Source: Podospora pseudocomata (taxonomy: Eukaryota; Ascomycota; Sordariomycetes; Sordariales; Podosporaceae). Taken from it: a stretch of DNA of 64,000 nt. Positions 10,934 through 26,646 of the stretch are shown in pieces. The notes below the pieces were generated by a model. That model made no database searches and was not told the DNA's origin. It was given only the letters and a program-made list of their open reading frames with translations. The DNA lies in the NCBI RefSeq assembly GCF_035222375.1, contig NW_026946363.1, forward strand, positions 806,001 to 870,000, given 5' to 3'. The translations under genes and the position numbers were made by a program. Every line of letters starts with the position of its first letter. Within the stretch, counting starts at the first letter, position 1.

Positions 10934-13047
10934 GTTGTATCAAGGCGTCAACTGACAGCTACAAGATACTGGTGGATTGATGAACACAGATGAAGGATGG
11001 TGGCCAGAATGCAGGAACCCGCGAAGCACTGCCTGACCTAGAACTCGACTGTTGATCCAGATGAGGGATGCTTATGGACCCGGATGATAACCTGCATTTA
11101 TACAGGCCGTCTGCATCCCGGAATCATCGTGTTATTGTTGACATCTAAGTCACCATCGTGGCCGTGGCATGGTTGGGTGTTGCTGCGGAGTGACGAATGG
11201 CGTCAGCTGCAACTCTGATTACTCGAAAATCAATACTTTCGGGATCGAGGACGAACGTGCTTGCTGGGTGGTCGCTATTTGTCTTATTTCCTGCCATATT
11301 GGGCGTCCTTGGCAGTGCAACTGTGCCTGCGCCTGCATCGTGTTTGGTGGTTGTCCATTCATACAGGCTGTTTGCCGTTGCGGTCGGCAAGCCGGAGTGC
11401 ACCCCGCGGTATGGCGACATCTGCGGCGTTTATTTGTGCTGATTTATAAGGTAGATCATAATACAACAACACCGCGCAGGGGATATCATCGTGAATCTCA
11501 ACAATCATGCTGGTCTGTCGCCATCCGCCCAGACATATTGTTGATGGGAGACCCCCACGTTATGTTGATCTCAGAGAACGCTTCTGAGGGTTGGCATCGC
11601 GTGCGCAAGTACGCTTTGCTTTTGAAAAATGAACGAGGATGCAACTCGGTGTGATTATTCACCATGTCGCCATGGCTCGGTCTAGATCGTGGGGGGGTGC
11701 TGTTGATCGATCAAATGAGATCTGGGGTCCTTGCTGATTGGTTGCTGATTCCGTCATCCACTCAGTATCGTGGACCTTGTTTCAAATACTACGAAGGCAT
11801 CAATGTTTGTATCAACACTTGAGGTTGAAGGTGCCTGTTGGGTTCTTACGTGAGTATTGATGTCTACCCCATATTTCATGCAAAGCAGGTGCTTGATTCC
11901 ACGGTGCCGTGGAATAAGCTACCTTTTCCTGTGTCTGCATCGTAGCAGGAACGCCTCTCCCAACAATTTATGGACTCGTCTCAGAGCGCTTACGCTGTCA
12001 TGATTGTAAGAATATTGAATTTCACTTTTGGTGATTCACAAACCTCCACGTGAATGAGGAGGTCAGGCCATGCCTTTTATACTATCTGCCTTTTATACCT
12101 ACCAGCGACCTGAGACCAGTCCCGTATCTTTCGTCTTGATGGTTTCAAGTGATGATCTTTTTTTTCATGCTTTGTGTATATATTCCAGGTGCTATTCCCT
12201 GACATGGCGCTTCCATGAGCTTACGATACAATTTGACCACCTTATTTCTGGATCCCGGTAGTTGCCTTCAACTGGGCTGTCACCTTCTTCCCCGTTCCAG
12301 TACCGTCCGACCCAGACTCGCCAACCAAGAGCCACACGGGACAATCAGTCAACTTACCTTGGTCTCCTGGTACCTGTACCATGGATAGAGTTCCGAGTCA
12401 AGGAAGAATGCAACTGCCGCGGCACGAGAATATCAAACAGGTCGAGCTCCTCCTTTGTAGATTGTCTCTAGAGGACCAAGCGCCAAGATGGGCGTATTGG
12501 AACAGAGATATAAGGGTAATCAGATTGCTTCAATAAGACTGCAGCAAGCTCTTAGCTGCTCACAAATGACAGCTTTAGCCGGGCCAACCAAGATTGCCGT
12601 CTGCTTCATTTGACCCCGACCAAATCCCGGATCGGCGACATGTGGGAACCATGTGGTGCTCTCCGCATCTGCGAGGCGTAAGTATGAGCGGGCTGGAAGG
12701 CAAATACCGTGCAGATAAATGAGGTAGAGAACTGTGGATGGTATGTAAATTGATTGGTTTGCTTATTGTGGCCTGACTGACAGGTGGGCTAGACAGCTCA
12801 AGGGTCCTGGCATTTAGCCTCATACTATCGACAAAGACCGTATCAGAGGCACTTTTCATATGCATTTCTAACTTATCCATCATCTTCATCCATAGCGTTG
12901 CACTGCTCCCCACAATGATCCCTTTCATTCGGTACTTGAATATTCTCCGTCAAAGGCCTTTGACAGGGTGATAAAGCCCACAGCACCTGTCATGTCACAG
13001 AGAGCTTTCTGGTGTTGATTTGGCCTCCAACCACGTCAGCATTCACT
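10934..13047. other. Long intergenic interval, nothing recognised
   Basis: About 2.1 kb between two divergently transcribed secreted-enzyme genes. Open frames at 11169-11654 (plus) and 12575-12928 (minus) are short, lack motifs and have no splicing partners. No repeats or RNA genes are seen. Confidence 0.5.
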
Positions 13048-14891
13048 ATGAAGATACCCACGAATACAGTGCTCCTATTTGCAGCATGGGCTGCACCGAG
13101 AGCATCAATCAAGGGTGTGCCGGACGTTCTGACCAAGTCTGCCCAAGACGTCATCCAGGCCGCTGGCGCCAGCGCATCTTGCGAGTGGTTCACCCAACCG
13201 ATAGATCACAGCAACCCTGAGCTTGGAACATGGCAGCAATTATATTGCGTAAACCCTGCCAAATGGGGAGGCCCCGGGTCGCCCGTGGTTCTCATGACTC
13301 CTGGCGAGACCCCAATCTGGGGGTCCATCACGCCCAGCCGAGGTTACAGCTTTCTGGATAACACAACCATGACCGGATTATACGCACAGGCCATTGGGGC
13401 GGCAACCGTTGTGATCGAGCGTAAGCTTCTGATTTGACAATGTCTCTTCGCCTTTCGCTAACGTACTATGTCCCCCAGACCGATACTTTGGCGGATCTTC
13501 GCCGTACGATGGCTTCGATGCCGAGACTCTACAGTATCTCACAATGGACCAAGCAGCCATGGACATGGTCAACTTTGCCCAGAATGTTGTCTTCCCTTTC
13601 GAAGACGGCAAAACAAGTGTGGCTACTAAGGTGCCGTGGGTTTGGTTTGGGACATCCTACGCGGCAACGCTGGGCAGCTGGATTGAACACACCTATCCTG
13701 GCGTATTTTACGCGTTCCATCTTAGCAGTGCTATCGTGCAAGCAAACACCGAGAACTGGTACTACTACGACACTATCCGAAAAGGAATCGATTCTTACAG
13801 GGGAGACACACGCTGCACTGTTGCGTTGAATGAGGTTTCAGAATATGTCGACAAGTACTTGCTGGCTTCGAACCGGAACGAGACGGAAGTGCAGGCGCTC
13901 AAGCTATTGTTCGGCGCGTCATTCCCGATTGAGGATGACGACTTTGCCTAGTATGCCACATCTCTTCCTTCTTGGGTGTCCTTGCTGACCATTTGCAGTG
14001 CTATTGCGACGCCGTTCCGCTACTGGCAAGAAACCAACGGTTACCACGATATCTTGGAGATGTGCGATGCTATCGTCGGCTCAAATGAGTCGGAAGAAAA
14101 CGACGTTCTGGGAACTGTTCCTGGCTCTGTCGGGAACTACGCTGCATACTTTAGGATGAATTTCAGACAGTCAAGTAACGAACCCGCACATCCCCCTTGA
14201 AGGGAGGACTGCTAACACTGCCGCAGCTTGCGAGTATCTCAACACCTGGGGACAGGAGGATCCCCTCTGGTGCCTCAACACACATTACGAGTGGAATCCC
14301 TATTTCATTGCGAGAACCCTCGGGAACCCTTGGCGCACCTGGTACTGGTTCTTGTGCAATGAGCCGATTGCATCCTGGGCCACAGGTGCACCAAAGGAGT
14401 CGCTCTCGATGGTGTCACGAAAAATTGATGCTCAGTACTGGCAAAGACAGTGCGAGCTTCACTTCCCGGCTACACATGGCGAGAAGTACGGCAGCGCCAA
14501 GGGCAAGACACCTACCACTCTGAACGAAGAGACTGGTGGCTGGCTGCGGAACTCGACGCGTGTGATCTGGACGAGCGGGTGCGTGATTGTCCTTCTTCTT
14601 TGTAGCTTAACGGTACTGAATACTGACACCAAATCTAGTGAATTTGACCCCTGGAGAGGAACAAGCATGTCCAGCGAAATTAGAACAGGCGGTGTGCTGC
14701 AGTCCACCGACAGCGTTTCGGTCTTCCTCATCAAGAACGCTGTGCACGGCGATGACGCATTCACCACTCGTGCGCTTGGGAACCTCAACATTAAGCCTAA
14801 CCCAGAGGTTGTCAAGGTGCAGGAGCAGTCTGTTTTGATTGTGAAGAAGTGGGTGGCTGAGTATTATGCGAAGCAGAGCAGCCAGAAATAG
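13048..14891 (+). CDS. Secreted serine peptidase of family S28 (Pro-X carboxypeptidase type)
   Basis: Five exons, 13048-13420, 13479-13950, 13999-14174, 14227-14578 and 14639-14891, give 541 residues. A short hydrophobic N terminus (MKIPTNTVLLFAAWAAPRAS) looks like a signal peptide. Family features seen: CEWFTQPIDHSNPELGTWQQ near the N terminus, IEHRYFGGSSPY across the first junction, and the nucleophile elbow GTSYAATLGSW (GGSYGG in most members). Further along are ATPFRYWQETNGYHDI, CEYLNTWGQEDPLWC, WTSGEFDPWR (the acid) and a late NAVHGDDAF His. S28 enzymes cut after proline at peptide ends and usually work outside the cell or in acidic vacuoles. All four introns are 48-60 nt, and each join restores conserved text, so the model is firm. 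Confidence 0.92.
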
Positions 14892-15300
14892 GGGGTAGCG
14901 GTCTCTGTTTTTGAGTCGAGCAGCAAGTAGTTGTTGAATTGTGAATCAGTGTCCCGTTTATCTAAAAGTACCATATCGATAAAGGGCTTGGGCATGAAGA
15001 TCTCCACAACTGCTTTGCCTCCCCTTTGCAAGATTCACAACTTCAAGCTGTGTTTACCAGAGATCCAAACCTCACTGAATGGGATGAGAACTGGCACTGG
15101 GAGTTGTCACTGGCTCCACGACTATTCACCCTTGGGTTTCTTTCAGGCAGTTTGGGTCCACAACGGCAGTAGGGGCCTATATGGAGCGCCTTCCACAGTG
15201 CTGAGAAGACATCTCACCAACGACAGTGACTTATTGGGATGAGATTGCCAGCACTGAACAGTGTCTATTACCCTACGGCGGCAAAGAGACCACCCCGTCT
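14892..15300. other. Short convergent intergenic gap
   Basis: This gap lies between the 3' ends of the S28 peptidase and the alcohol dehydrogenase. It contains only meaningless frames and should hold both polyadenylation regions. No clear inverted repeat is seen. Confidence 0.5.
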
Positions 15301-16865
15301 TCATTCCATCACCAACACATTCCTAAACCTCGGCTTCCCCCCCTTCATCCCCTCAAACGCCTCATTCACCCTATCCAACCCAAACCTCTCGACAAAACAC
15401 CTCACCCCATTCCTCTTCGCAAACGCCACCGCCTCCTCCCCATCCACCGCCGTCCCCGTTGACCACCCACTAACCGAGACCGCCTTCGTCACCATCAAAA
15501 AAGTATCAAACTCCACCCCCCCAACCGGCGCCAAAACCACCATCCTCCCAAAATTCGCCAACCCCCCCAGCAACCCCCCAATAGCCTTCGCACTAGGCGC
15601 CGTACTAACAATCACCTTCGCCCCTCCCATCTCCTGCAACCTCTCCACCGGATCCTCAACCAGCGAATCGATATACCCATCCGCCCCCAACTCCCCCATC
15701 ACCAACTCCTTCTTGTCACTCCCCGTCGAGACTCCGATAGTCTTGTACCCCATAGCCTTGGAGTACTGCACCGCCAGATGGCCCAACCCTCCGACGCCCT
15801 GGACGGCAACGACGGCCTCCTCCCCGGGGATGATCCCGCTGTGGCGGAGGGCGTTGAAGACGGTCGTGCCGGCGCAGAGGAAGGGAGCCGTGGAGGCGGG
15901 GTCGGCGTCGAGGGGGATGCGCGAGACGGCTTCGTGGCGGAGGAGGCAGTATTCCGCGTAACCGCCGTTCATGGAGACGCCGTTGATGGCTTCGTTGGCG
16001 CAGTACTGGTGGGCGCCTTTGACGCAGGAGGGGCAGGTGCCGTCGTGGCCTGGGGGCGGGGGTGGGGTGGGGTGTCAATGAAGGAGGCAAGATAAGGAAA
16101 AGGGGGTGATGGAGAAGGGAAAAGGGGGTGATGGAGAGAGGGGCAAGAAGGGAGAAATGGGGTAATGTGCTAAGGTGGGAATGTGACAAATGTGCAAAAG
16201 GGCAGGATAAGAAGCTCCACAATGGGAAAAGTAAATTTGGCAGGAACAAAGGAAGGGAAGGAGCGGCGAGAGAAAGGGGCCACAAAAGGAAAGGAGCGTG
16301 AAGAAGAAAGACACCAAAGGGAAGGAGCGTCAACCAAAGACCGTAAGGGAAAGAGCAATCAACGAGTGGAAAGAACGACGCAACAAAATACCACAGCAGA
16401 AAAATGCTTACCGCCATGCCATCCGCCCCCGACCCTCTCCCCAAGACTAAACCCCTTCACCCCCTCCCCCAGCGCAGCAACCTCCCCGATGATCTCGTGT
16501 CCCAAAATCCTTGGAAACGACGTCGGGATTATCCCCGCCGCGACGAAGGCATCAGTGTGGCAGATCCCACACGCCAGCACCTTTACTAGAATCTGGCCTG
16601 GACCAGGGGGGATTAGGGGCAAGGACTGCAGCTCCAGAGGCTGGTTCAGTCCCGTGAGCACAGCTGCCCGGAATGTTTTAGGGAGGTTACTGATTGCGGA
16701 CATGGTGGATAGTGTTGATATATCCCGTCGGGTTGGCGAGTGATATGGAAACGATGCTTGGAAGTCCGAGATGCAATTGAGAGGTTTGCGGAGGTGCACC
16801 GGATGGAGGCGGAGACAGGAGGAGATGAAGGTGCGGGCATGGGGGCTTTTGTAAAGGGTGGCCAT
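15301..16865 (-). CDS. Zinc-dependent alcohol dehydrogenase, possibly mitochondrial
   Basis: Two exons on the minus strand, 16412-16865 and 15301-16049, encode 400 residues. Seen: catalytic-zinc ligands in CGICHTD and LGHEIIGEV, a structural-zinc loop GHDGTCPSC...C completed by the splice, and the NAD fold GVGGLGHLAVQYS. The C terminus is AFEGMKGGKPRFRNVLVM. The enzyme interconverts alcohols and aldehydes with NAD(H). One of the four usual loop cysteines is Asp here, a pattern I associate with a fungal subfamily. The 362-nt intron is much longer than any other in the window and is purine-repeat rich. The first ATG adds 54 residues rich in Arg, Ser and His, like a mitochondrial presequence. 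A second ATG at 16703 would give the cytosolic form (MSAISNLPKTFRAAVL). Confidence 0.88.
16090..16136. repeat. Short purine-rich tandem repeat inside the ADH intron
   Basis: Two near-identical copies of a roughly 22-bp unit (ggaaaagggggtgatggaga plus spacer) followed by further G/A-rich sequence to about 16340. It lies entirely within the intron of the alcohol dehydrogenase gene and explains the intron's unusual length. Confidence 0.6.
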
Positions 16866-17476
16866 TGCGAGCGGGTTTCTGGTGTTTGTCGTCGGATAGG
16901 GTCTATCTTGTAGATTAGGTGCTTACTCAGTTTGTCGCATTCGAACCGCGGACTTCGGCTTGGTTACTGGATGGAGGCGAAGAGTTGGAGGGACATATTG
17001 GACGTGCGGGCTGGTAATCGTCAAGCTGATGTCATGGCGTTGGGTGTTCAGTAAACATCTTCCTAGTATTTCCTAAACCGCAGTTTTCGGTACACCTTTT
17101 TTATTTCATTACAACCTACTAATCTCCATATCTTAGCAAGATATTTGATGTCTGTTGTTCCCTAGTAGTACGGTGAGGAGAGTATAGTAGGCTGAGATGG
17201 CGGACAATCGGATCGTCATGGGGAAAGCTAATAGCCCGAGTGGGAGGAACAATGACAAGCTCTCGTGCTGTTAGAAAGAGCTCTTGGAACACTGAAGATG
17301 CCAGGGGTAGATAGGTAGTCATTGCTGCAGGTGCTGACTGTAATCTACGGAGAAAAACCATGTTTAGTGATCGTGCCGCCGGAGGAACCCTAACCCTGGT
17401 CCTTTTGCGTCCAAGCCACTCAGGGGTAATTCAGGAGTTACACCAGGTGGATCCACCTCTTAGCGAGGACAAAGGT
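16866..17476. other. Intergenic interval
   Basis: This interval contains the promoter of the minus-strand alcohol dehydrogenase gene and the 3' flank of the minus-strand regulator. No gene is recognised. Confidence 0.5.
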
Positions 17477-19876
17477 TTACCCATCTTGATCATACACATT
17501 CCGAATGAACCCATCCGCCTCCTTAATAATATGGACGCTTTGATCCACGCTGGGTGAACTTGGTCCCCCAGCAACTTCCTGCCAGCCCTCCAACAACTGG
17601 GTGAGGTGATGTCCTGCAGCCAAGACTTCTGGTCCGATGAGGTTGCGTAACGATGGCACTTGACATGCGGCAAGAAGGACAAGCATTGCCCCGGCCATTC
17701 TAGTGATGTATTAGCTGGAGCATACTGACTAGCGGTTGTGACTTACGACAGAGAACAAATCCAGGTGTCTACGAGGATTGTTTGGGAAAAACCTCGCAGA
17801 TTGAGGATGTGAAGGAGGCAGGCGTCGAGACAGGACTTGCAATTGCCGAGGATGCCCTGGTTCGGTGATACAGAAGGACTGGTGTTCCCGATTCCGTCAT
17901 TGATATTAGGGAGGGACTGCCCACTGAGCATCCCCATCAGGTACCTATCACAAAGTGAGAGACGTCCAGACGAGACAAAAGCGGCGTAACTTACGGTCGA
18001 TATATCACACTTCGGCAAGTCAGGTATCTCTGCCTCAGAAACCTCCCATGTTCAGTCATTTCGCCAGACGGCTTCCGCTGTCGCATAGAGTCGATTTCCG
18101 GCACCTCAAACGTAAAAGCGCTAGGAAGAACGTCTCTCCACTCCTCCAACTGGTGGTCCAGTTCCGCAACCACGCTGGGAAATCGATTGATGTCCATCCC
18201 CGCACCAGTATCCTTTGCGTATAAAAGCTGATGTACTCGATTCAGCAGCCGTCTCATTGAAATGCATGCCAGGAAGTACAACGACGACAGCTCCTCGTCC
18301 TTGGGTGACTCATGGGTGTGATACGTGCCCACCGGCAGTGAGACTGAAGACTCAATTCTGGCAATGCCCGATAATGGTACGTGGGACAGCTCAGCTAGAT
18401 AATCCGATTCGAGAATGTAGCAAGCCCAAAAGATTCTTTTTGTTCTTTCTTCGTCTTCAGCACCGACGTTCCTTGGACTTGGCAGGTGTGTGTTCGATGA
18501 CTGTATGTAAGGCGACGAGGTGGAGGGGACTGAATCTGCGTAAGACAACAGCAACATGCATTTTGACGATGCTGACGAGATGCACTGCCATGCTTGGAGA
18601 GGACGCCGGAGGAAAGCAAAGTAGATGCTGCCAAACCCAGGTCTTTAGTCAGCGCGAGATTGAAATGAGTGGAGGACACACTTACGCAGTGAAGAACAAA
18701 CACTGAGCTGATGTTGAGCTTACATCAGTTTGAGCCACATAAAGCATTTTCAGTGCTTTTTCAAAGAAGAGGTCGCCCCTAGAGCGAGCAGAAGCCTTTT
18801 CTTCTTTTTCTCTCGAATCCGGTGACCGTGGACTGTTCACCAGTCTCGAGGTGACCTTGCTCGCATAGCCCAATGCTAACGTCAACAATGCTAGGCAAGT
18901 CTCTGGCGTGTCCTCCTCTTCATGGCAACCACCCAACATTGTCTGCTTCGTTTTTTCCAGTTGATGCAGTGACATTGTTGGGTACCAAAAGTTGAAGTTT
19001 TGGGAAAAGGCATCCAGGGTTGCATCTATTTCCTCTTCTGGGAGATTGCACGATGCATCGTCAGACCACTGGCTTTTGACTTTCAGCGGGTGGCGCGACC
19101 TTTCCAGCTCGAAGATTGGTATGTAATGCTGTCGAAGACTGGGAAACGCATCAAAGTGTGGCCAGTGCAACACGGACTCAGTCGTCGAGGTGTGCCAAGA
19201 TTCGAGCACTGCATTTTCGAGCTCGTTGGGGGTAGGAGTTGTCGGACTCATCCCATACTGGCCAATACTTCTAGTACGTTGACGACTGAGTGTTTGGTGA
19301 TGCGTATGCAGGTCACTCAGAGGACTGCTGGAGAAGCTTGTGGTTCGTGTTGACGCCGTTTGGGTTGAGGTTGTCATTGACTGCAGCGACATCTGGAACA
19401 TGTCAGACAAATGGACTCGAAGTCTGCCCATCCGAGACTCGAGTAGACCTACGAGATTGGCGTTCATTTTATGCAGGAAGGTTTCCAAACGTAACACTCC
19501 ATCCAATATCAAGTCGCTCTTCCCTCTCCTTGATTCACACTGTCAGCTTTTCCAACATCTAGTGTTCTGCTGTGCAAGAAGTGCTACTGACGAATTGGCC
19601 TCGGAGCCATATGTGCAGTCATTTTCGGTCGAAGCACATGCCACGCAAGGATCTTTCCCATCACATCTGAATTTCGTAACCTGTGAGCAACTGTCTCTAC
19701 TCTGGGTTTGGAACCCACACACCGGGGATCTCACCTGATTTTTCGTGCTCGGCACAGGTCACACTTCCACTTCATCAGCCCAGGCTGGCGGAGTAAGCAA
19801 GACAGTTAACACTCACCGCATGGGATGTACGAAGCCTCTTCCTCGCAGGTTCCCCTGCGTGCACGTAGTCGATCAT
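17477..19876 (-). CDS. Zn(II)2Cys6 transcription factor with fungal-specific regulatory domain
   Basis: Seven exons on the minus strand, 19817-19876, 19735-19763, 19592-19666, 18686-19528, 17995-18627, 17747-17944 and 17477-17699, give 686 residues. The spliced N terminus RKRLRTSHACDLCRARKIRC has six cysteines spaced 2-6-5-2-6, an exact binuclear zinc cluster, preceded by a basic stretch. After a linker, the middle-homology region includes the FWACYILESDYLAEL segment, then MTEHGRFLRQRYLTCRSVIY, and continues to the C terminus. It should bind CGG-type half-sites in the nucleus. The gene sits just behind a lactose-permease-like porter and near a beta-galactosidase, suggesting it controls them (inference). 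The first intron has alternative acceptors at 32, 47 and 53 nt; the 53-nt form gives the best family match. The final residues before the stop are not checked against a relative. Confidence 0.85.
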
Positions 19877-20311
19877 GATTGCAGAGGACTCATGCACCCC
19901 GAAGCGGACCAAGAGGTATCCCAGCACTTAGTAACGTTGGAGAAAACTGGGTCTTGGACTGGAAACTGGGGGAGACATGGGCCCTTAAGCTTATTTTGCA
20001 TGTGCTGCGGAGAAAGCGGGGATAGCAAGGGTAAATCGAGAATCGCTTGTTATCCTGGGTGGTATTGAAGAAATATTCCGAAAACCTTAAGCGCACCCTG
20101 ATCGCCTCGGGGGATTTTGGTCCGTTCCAGAGTTGACAACCAGTCGGCACAATCACATTCCCTCCCCTACAGGTATACATTATGTTAGTACCAAAACCTC
20201 TCCTATAGGCTTTTTTGTGCAACTCCTCTGTCAGAGTATGGTCCAAGGACTAGGTACCTAGGTACATACTCATTCAATACCAGCAGCTCGGCTCCTACAT
20301 GTTTCACAATC
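19877..20311. other. Intergenic gap between regulator and sugar porter
   Basis: This gap contains the promoter of the minus-strand Zn2Cys6 regulator and the 3' end of the minus-strand porter. No gene is seen. Confidence 0.5.
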
Positions 20312-21983
20312 CTAAGGGTCATGATCAAGTTCCGATGCTGGGTTTGCGCCGACTGTGTTGAGAACAGTTTGGGCACTTCTCTTCTCCAAACTCTTCTTGA
20401 CCGGGTTAGGGGCAGAAAACACCTCTTCCAATTCCTCCAATGTTCTGTCTTTGGTCTCTGGAAACAGGAAGTAGATGAATGCTGCCTCAAAAAGATCCCA
20501 GAACACAAAAACCAAGTAGAAGTAATAACCAATCTTCTCAAAGGCAGGGCCAGAAGCGTACTGCAAAATCGTTGATGCAGCAGCCGAGGAGAAATTCCCA
20601 ACGGCGGTTCCTTTGGCTCGTGTCGATGTAGGAAGGCACTCTGAAATGTACATGCTTTGAAGGGGTGTCCAACCAAATGAGAAGACAATTCCGAATATGA
20701 AGATGAAGGCGATGGTGGTGTTGGCAGCTGCTACTTGGGTCGGATCATCAGTAGCCATTTTGCTGGTGCCTGTGATGATGGCAAAGCAAACAGAAGCAAA
20801 CACAATCGTGTAGAGCAGCAGCGCTCGCCGGCCAATGACGTCTGACATGCGAGCGCCAAGAACAGCTCCGAAGAGAGACAGCACGGGGTTGATACCGTTG
20901 AGTGCCAGCACTCGCTGCTCTTGCACAATACCTGCGGACTCCAGCATTGTGACCATGTAATAAGACGACAACGAATTGCCGCTGATCTGGCCAAAGATGC
21001 CCATCCCGAGAACGCAAATCAGACGCCGTCGTGCGGAATGAGTGTTCCACAATTCATGATAATCGTACCACTTCTTATCGGACGCCTCGAAGGAAATTTG
21101 GTTCATCATCTCCTTGATTTGTAACTGGACAATGGGGTGATCGGTCCGCCCTTCTCCATGATAAACGGCCAAGACGTGGAGTGCATCCTCGTGTCTGTCT
21201 TGGGCCACCAGCCATCTTGGACTTTCTGGCAACCAGAATACACCCAAACAGACTAACCCAGAAGTCACCATCTGGCACCAAATCGGAATGCGCCAAGCAT
21301 CGAGCGTGCCAATGTAGGAGCAACCGTAGACTGTCCATGAGGCGATGATACTCCCAATGTACCACGTGCAGTTGTAGAGACCTGTGAGAGTACCTCTCCA
21401 CTTCGGATGAGCCATTTCAGACACGTAGCACGGTGCTGAAACACAGCAAAAGCTCACCCCGAATCCGAGAACGAAGCGTCCAGCGAGGAATTGGCCGGGA
21501 GTTGTACTCGGTGCTTGGACACAAGTACCAATGATGATGATTATAGCCCCTGTGAACATGCCCCAGCGGCGCCCAAACCAATCGTTGACGGGACCAGTGA
21601 AGAAGACTGCTGCGACGGAGCCGATGTTGTACATGGCGAAGACCAGGCCGGTACTTGATCCTGCTGTTTTCCTGGTGATTCAAAGTCAGTACGGTGGTGC
21701 GAGTATCATATACAGTCCAACTGAATGTATCTTACATGTTGAAGTACTGTTGATACGACTTCATCCCGTTCAGCCCGCCCATCAGGCTCCCATCGTAGCC
21801 ATTGAGACATCCACAGAGGTAGGCTATTGCAAGTACAAGGTACAGACGTGCCATCTTTGCCGACCAAGGGGAGTATTTGGTGTCGTCGACATCGTGGGCG
21901 AGCCGCACGGCAACGTCGGTGTCGCGGAACTTGTCATCGTGATGGTCGGCGAAAGACGCCGCCTTCTCTGTGCTCGCCGCCAT
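20312..21983 (-). CDS. MFS sugar porter, lactose-permease-like
   Basis: Two exons on the minus strand, 21736-21983 and 20312-21671, give 535 residues with about twelve hydrophobic segments. Seen: [17 protein letters not shown] in the first helix, [12 protein letters not shown] (motif A), the WRIPIWCQ and [11 protein letters not shown] motifs after helix 6, RRALLLY on the second half and [16 protein letters not shown] after helix 12, all signatures of the sugar-porter family. The N terminus is acidic and cytosolic. The closest family I recognise is the fungal lactose/cellobiose permeases (Lac12/CDT type). Placement between a Zn2Cys6 regulator and a divergent GH2 beta-galactosidase supports uptake of a beta-galactoside. 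The 64-nt intron completes the [10 protein letters not shown] joint. Confidence 0.88.
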
Positions 21984-22867
21984 GTTGTCGGCAAACTCTA
22001 ATGGATTTCTTCAAGGTTAGCAATGGGAAAGGCCAAATCTTCTAGGAGAACGACGGTGGTCAGTGAAAGAAGAACTTCCACTCTTCGGGATGTGCAGTGC
22101 TTTTGTGAAGCGTTTACTTCATTGTGGTATCATTGATGTGGTATCAAACCACTGCTACCTAGGTAGCTTCCCCGCACAGGACATCTCATTATGGTCTTGA
22201 TGCCGGAAGATCTGAAGCTTTAATGGGCCGGATATTGCCTTGCATGATTTCATGGTGGCATTGTTCGTTGAATGCCGGCGCTTGATGTATCAGTGTAACT
22301 TAAAATTTGGTCCACCTATCCCCCGCCTATCCCACCCCCACTGAGCAGGTGCATTGCCGTTCGGCTCCGATATCCCCGCTCGATGTAATTGGATGGGTGA
22401 ATTCGTTGTTGAGATCAACCCCGCCATCTCCAACATTGAGCTCTCACCACCACCATACCTGTCCTGATCTTTAGAGGGGCTGTTTTGTTTCCTTGTATAC
22501 ATTCTTGCTAACCAAAATCTCCAAACAAAACGTTTGTTCTATGTCCCTGTCTAAGGCAAGAAAGATCATCAAAGGTTGCTTGATCAAAATAAGGCCCTTC
22601 GTGTCTTGGTATTGGCGGGGATCAAGCAACCGCTTTCCTAAATCTACCAGACCTCTTCAATGCTTGGTCAAAATGATGTTTTACGGGGCAGCTGCATGTT
22701 GAAGCTGATTGGAGGGATATCTGTGGACAACAATAATGGGACACTGAAGATCCCCCGCATATGTTCGTCGCGTGGCACGATTTCAACCCCAATAGACCCC
22801 TCACCACCACCATTGCAACCCGTCTTCCCAAACACTTTGAGGACCTAGCTGGAGGGGGTCTAGAAAA
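21984..22867. promoter_or_regulatory. Shared divergent promoter with CreA-type motifs
   Basis: This 884-bp gap separates the start codons of the porter (minus strand) and the beta-galactosidase (plus strand). Motifs matching the CreA/Cre1 consensus SYGGRG occur at 22170-22175, 22321-22326, 22336-22341, 22374-22379, 22419-22424, 22615-22620 and 22753-22758, on either strand. Three to four would be expected by chance in this length. The pair at 22321/22336 is close enough to act as a double site. A CCGTTCGG element near 22357 could be a Zn2Cys6 half-site pair. Carbon-catabolite control is therefore plausible but is inference. Confidence 0.5.
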
Positions 22868-26351
<3,484 letters not shown>

Positions 26352-26646
26352 GTAGCGGGTAGTTTTCGATCTCAAATACTTGGATATGTTTTGGAAAGAG
26401 ATGACATTGCACTTGGTCCCTCAAAAGCGCTCAGAGAACACCAAAAGGTATTAGGGCAAATCGTTGAACATCGAACTCGACAGTTTGGTAGACCTACTGG
26501 CCTTTGAACCAAAAGCGTTTTCCAGTTCAAACAGCCGACTTACTAATATGATATCCCACACAACCACGGCACGTGCTTCCAGGAGGTTCCTCTCCCACAG
26601 CTCAACAACCCCGCAGTGAGTGCAAGCGGGGGACTCGGGATGGACC

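Noticed and set aside
11169-11654. 161-codon Cys-containing frame in the 2.1-kb gap
   Set aside because: No motif, no coding-like composition and overlapping frames on both strands; most likely random.
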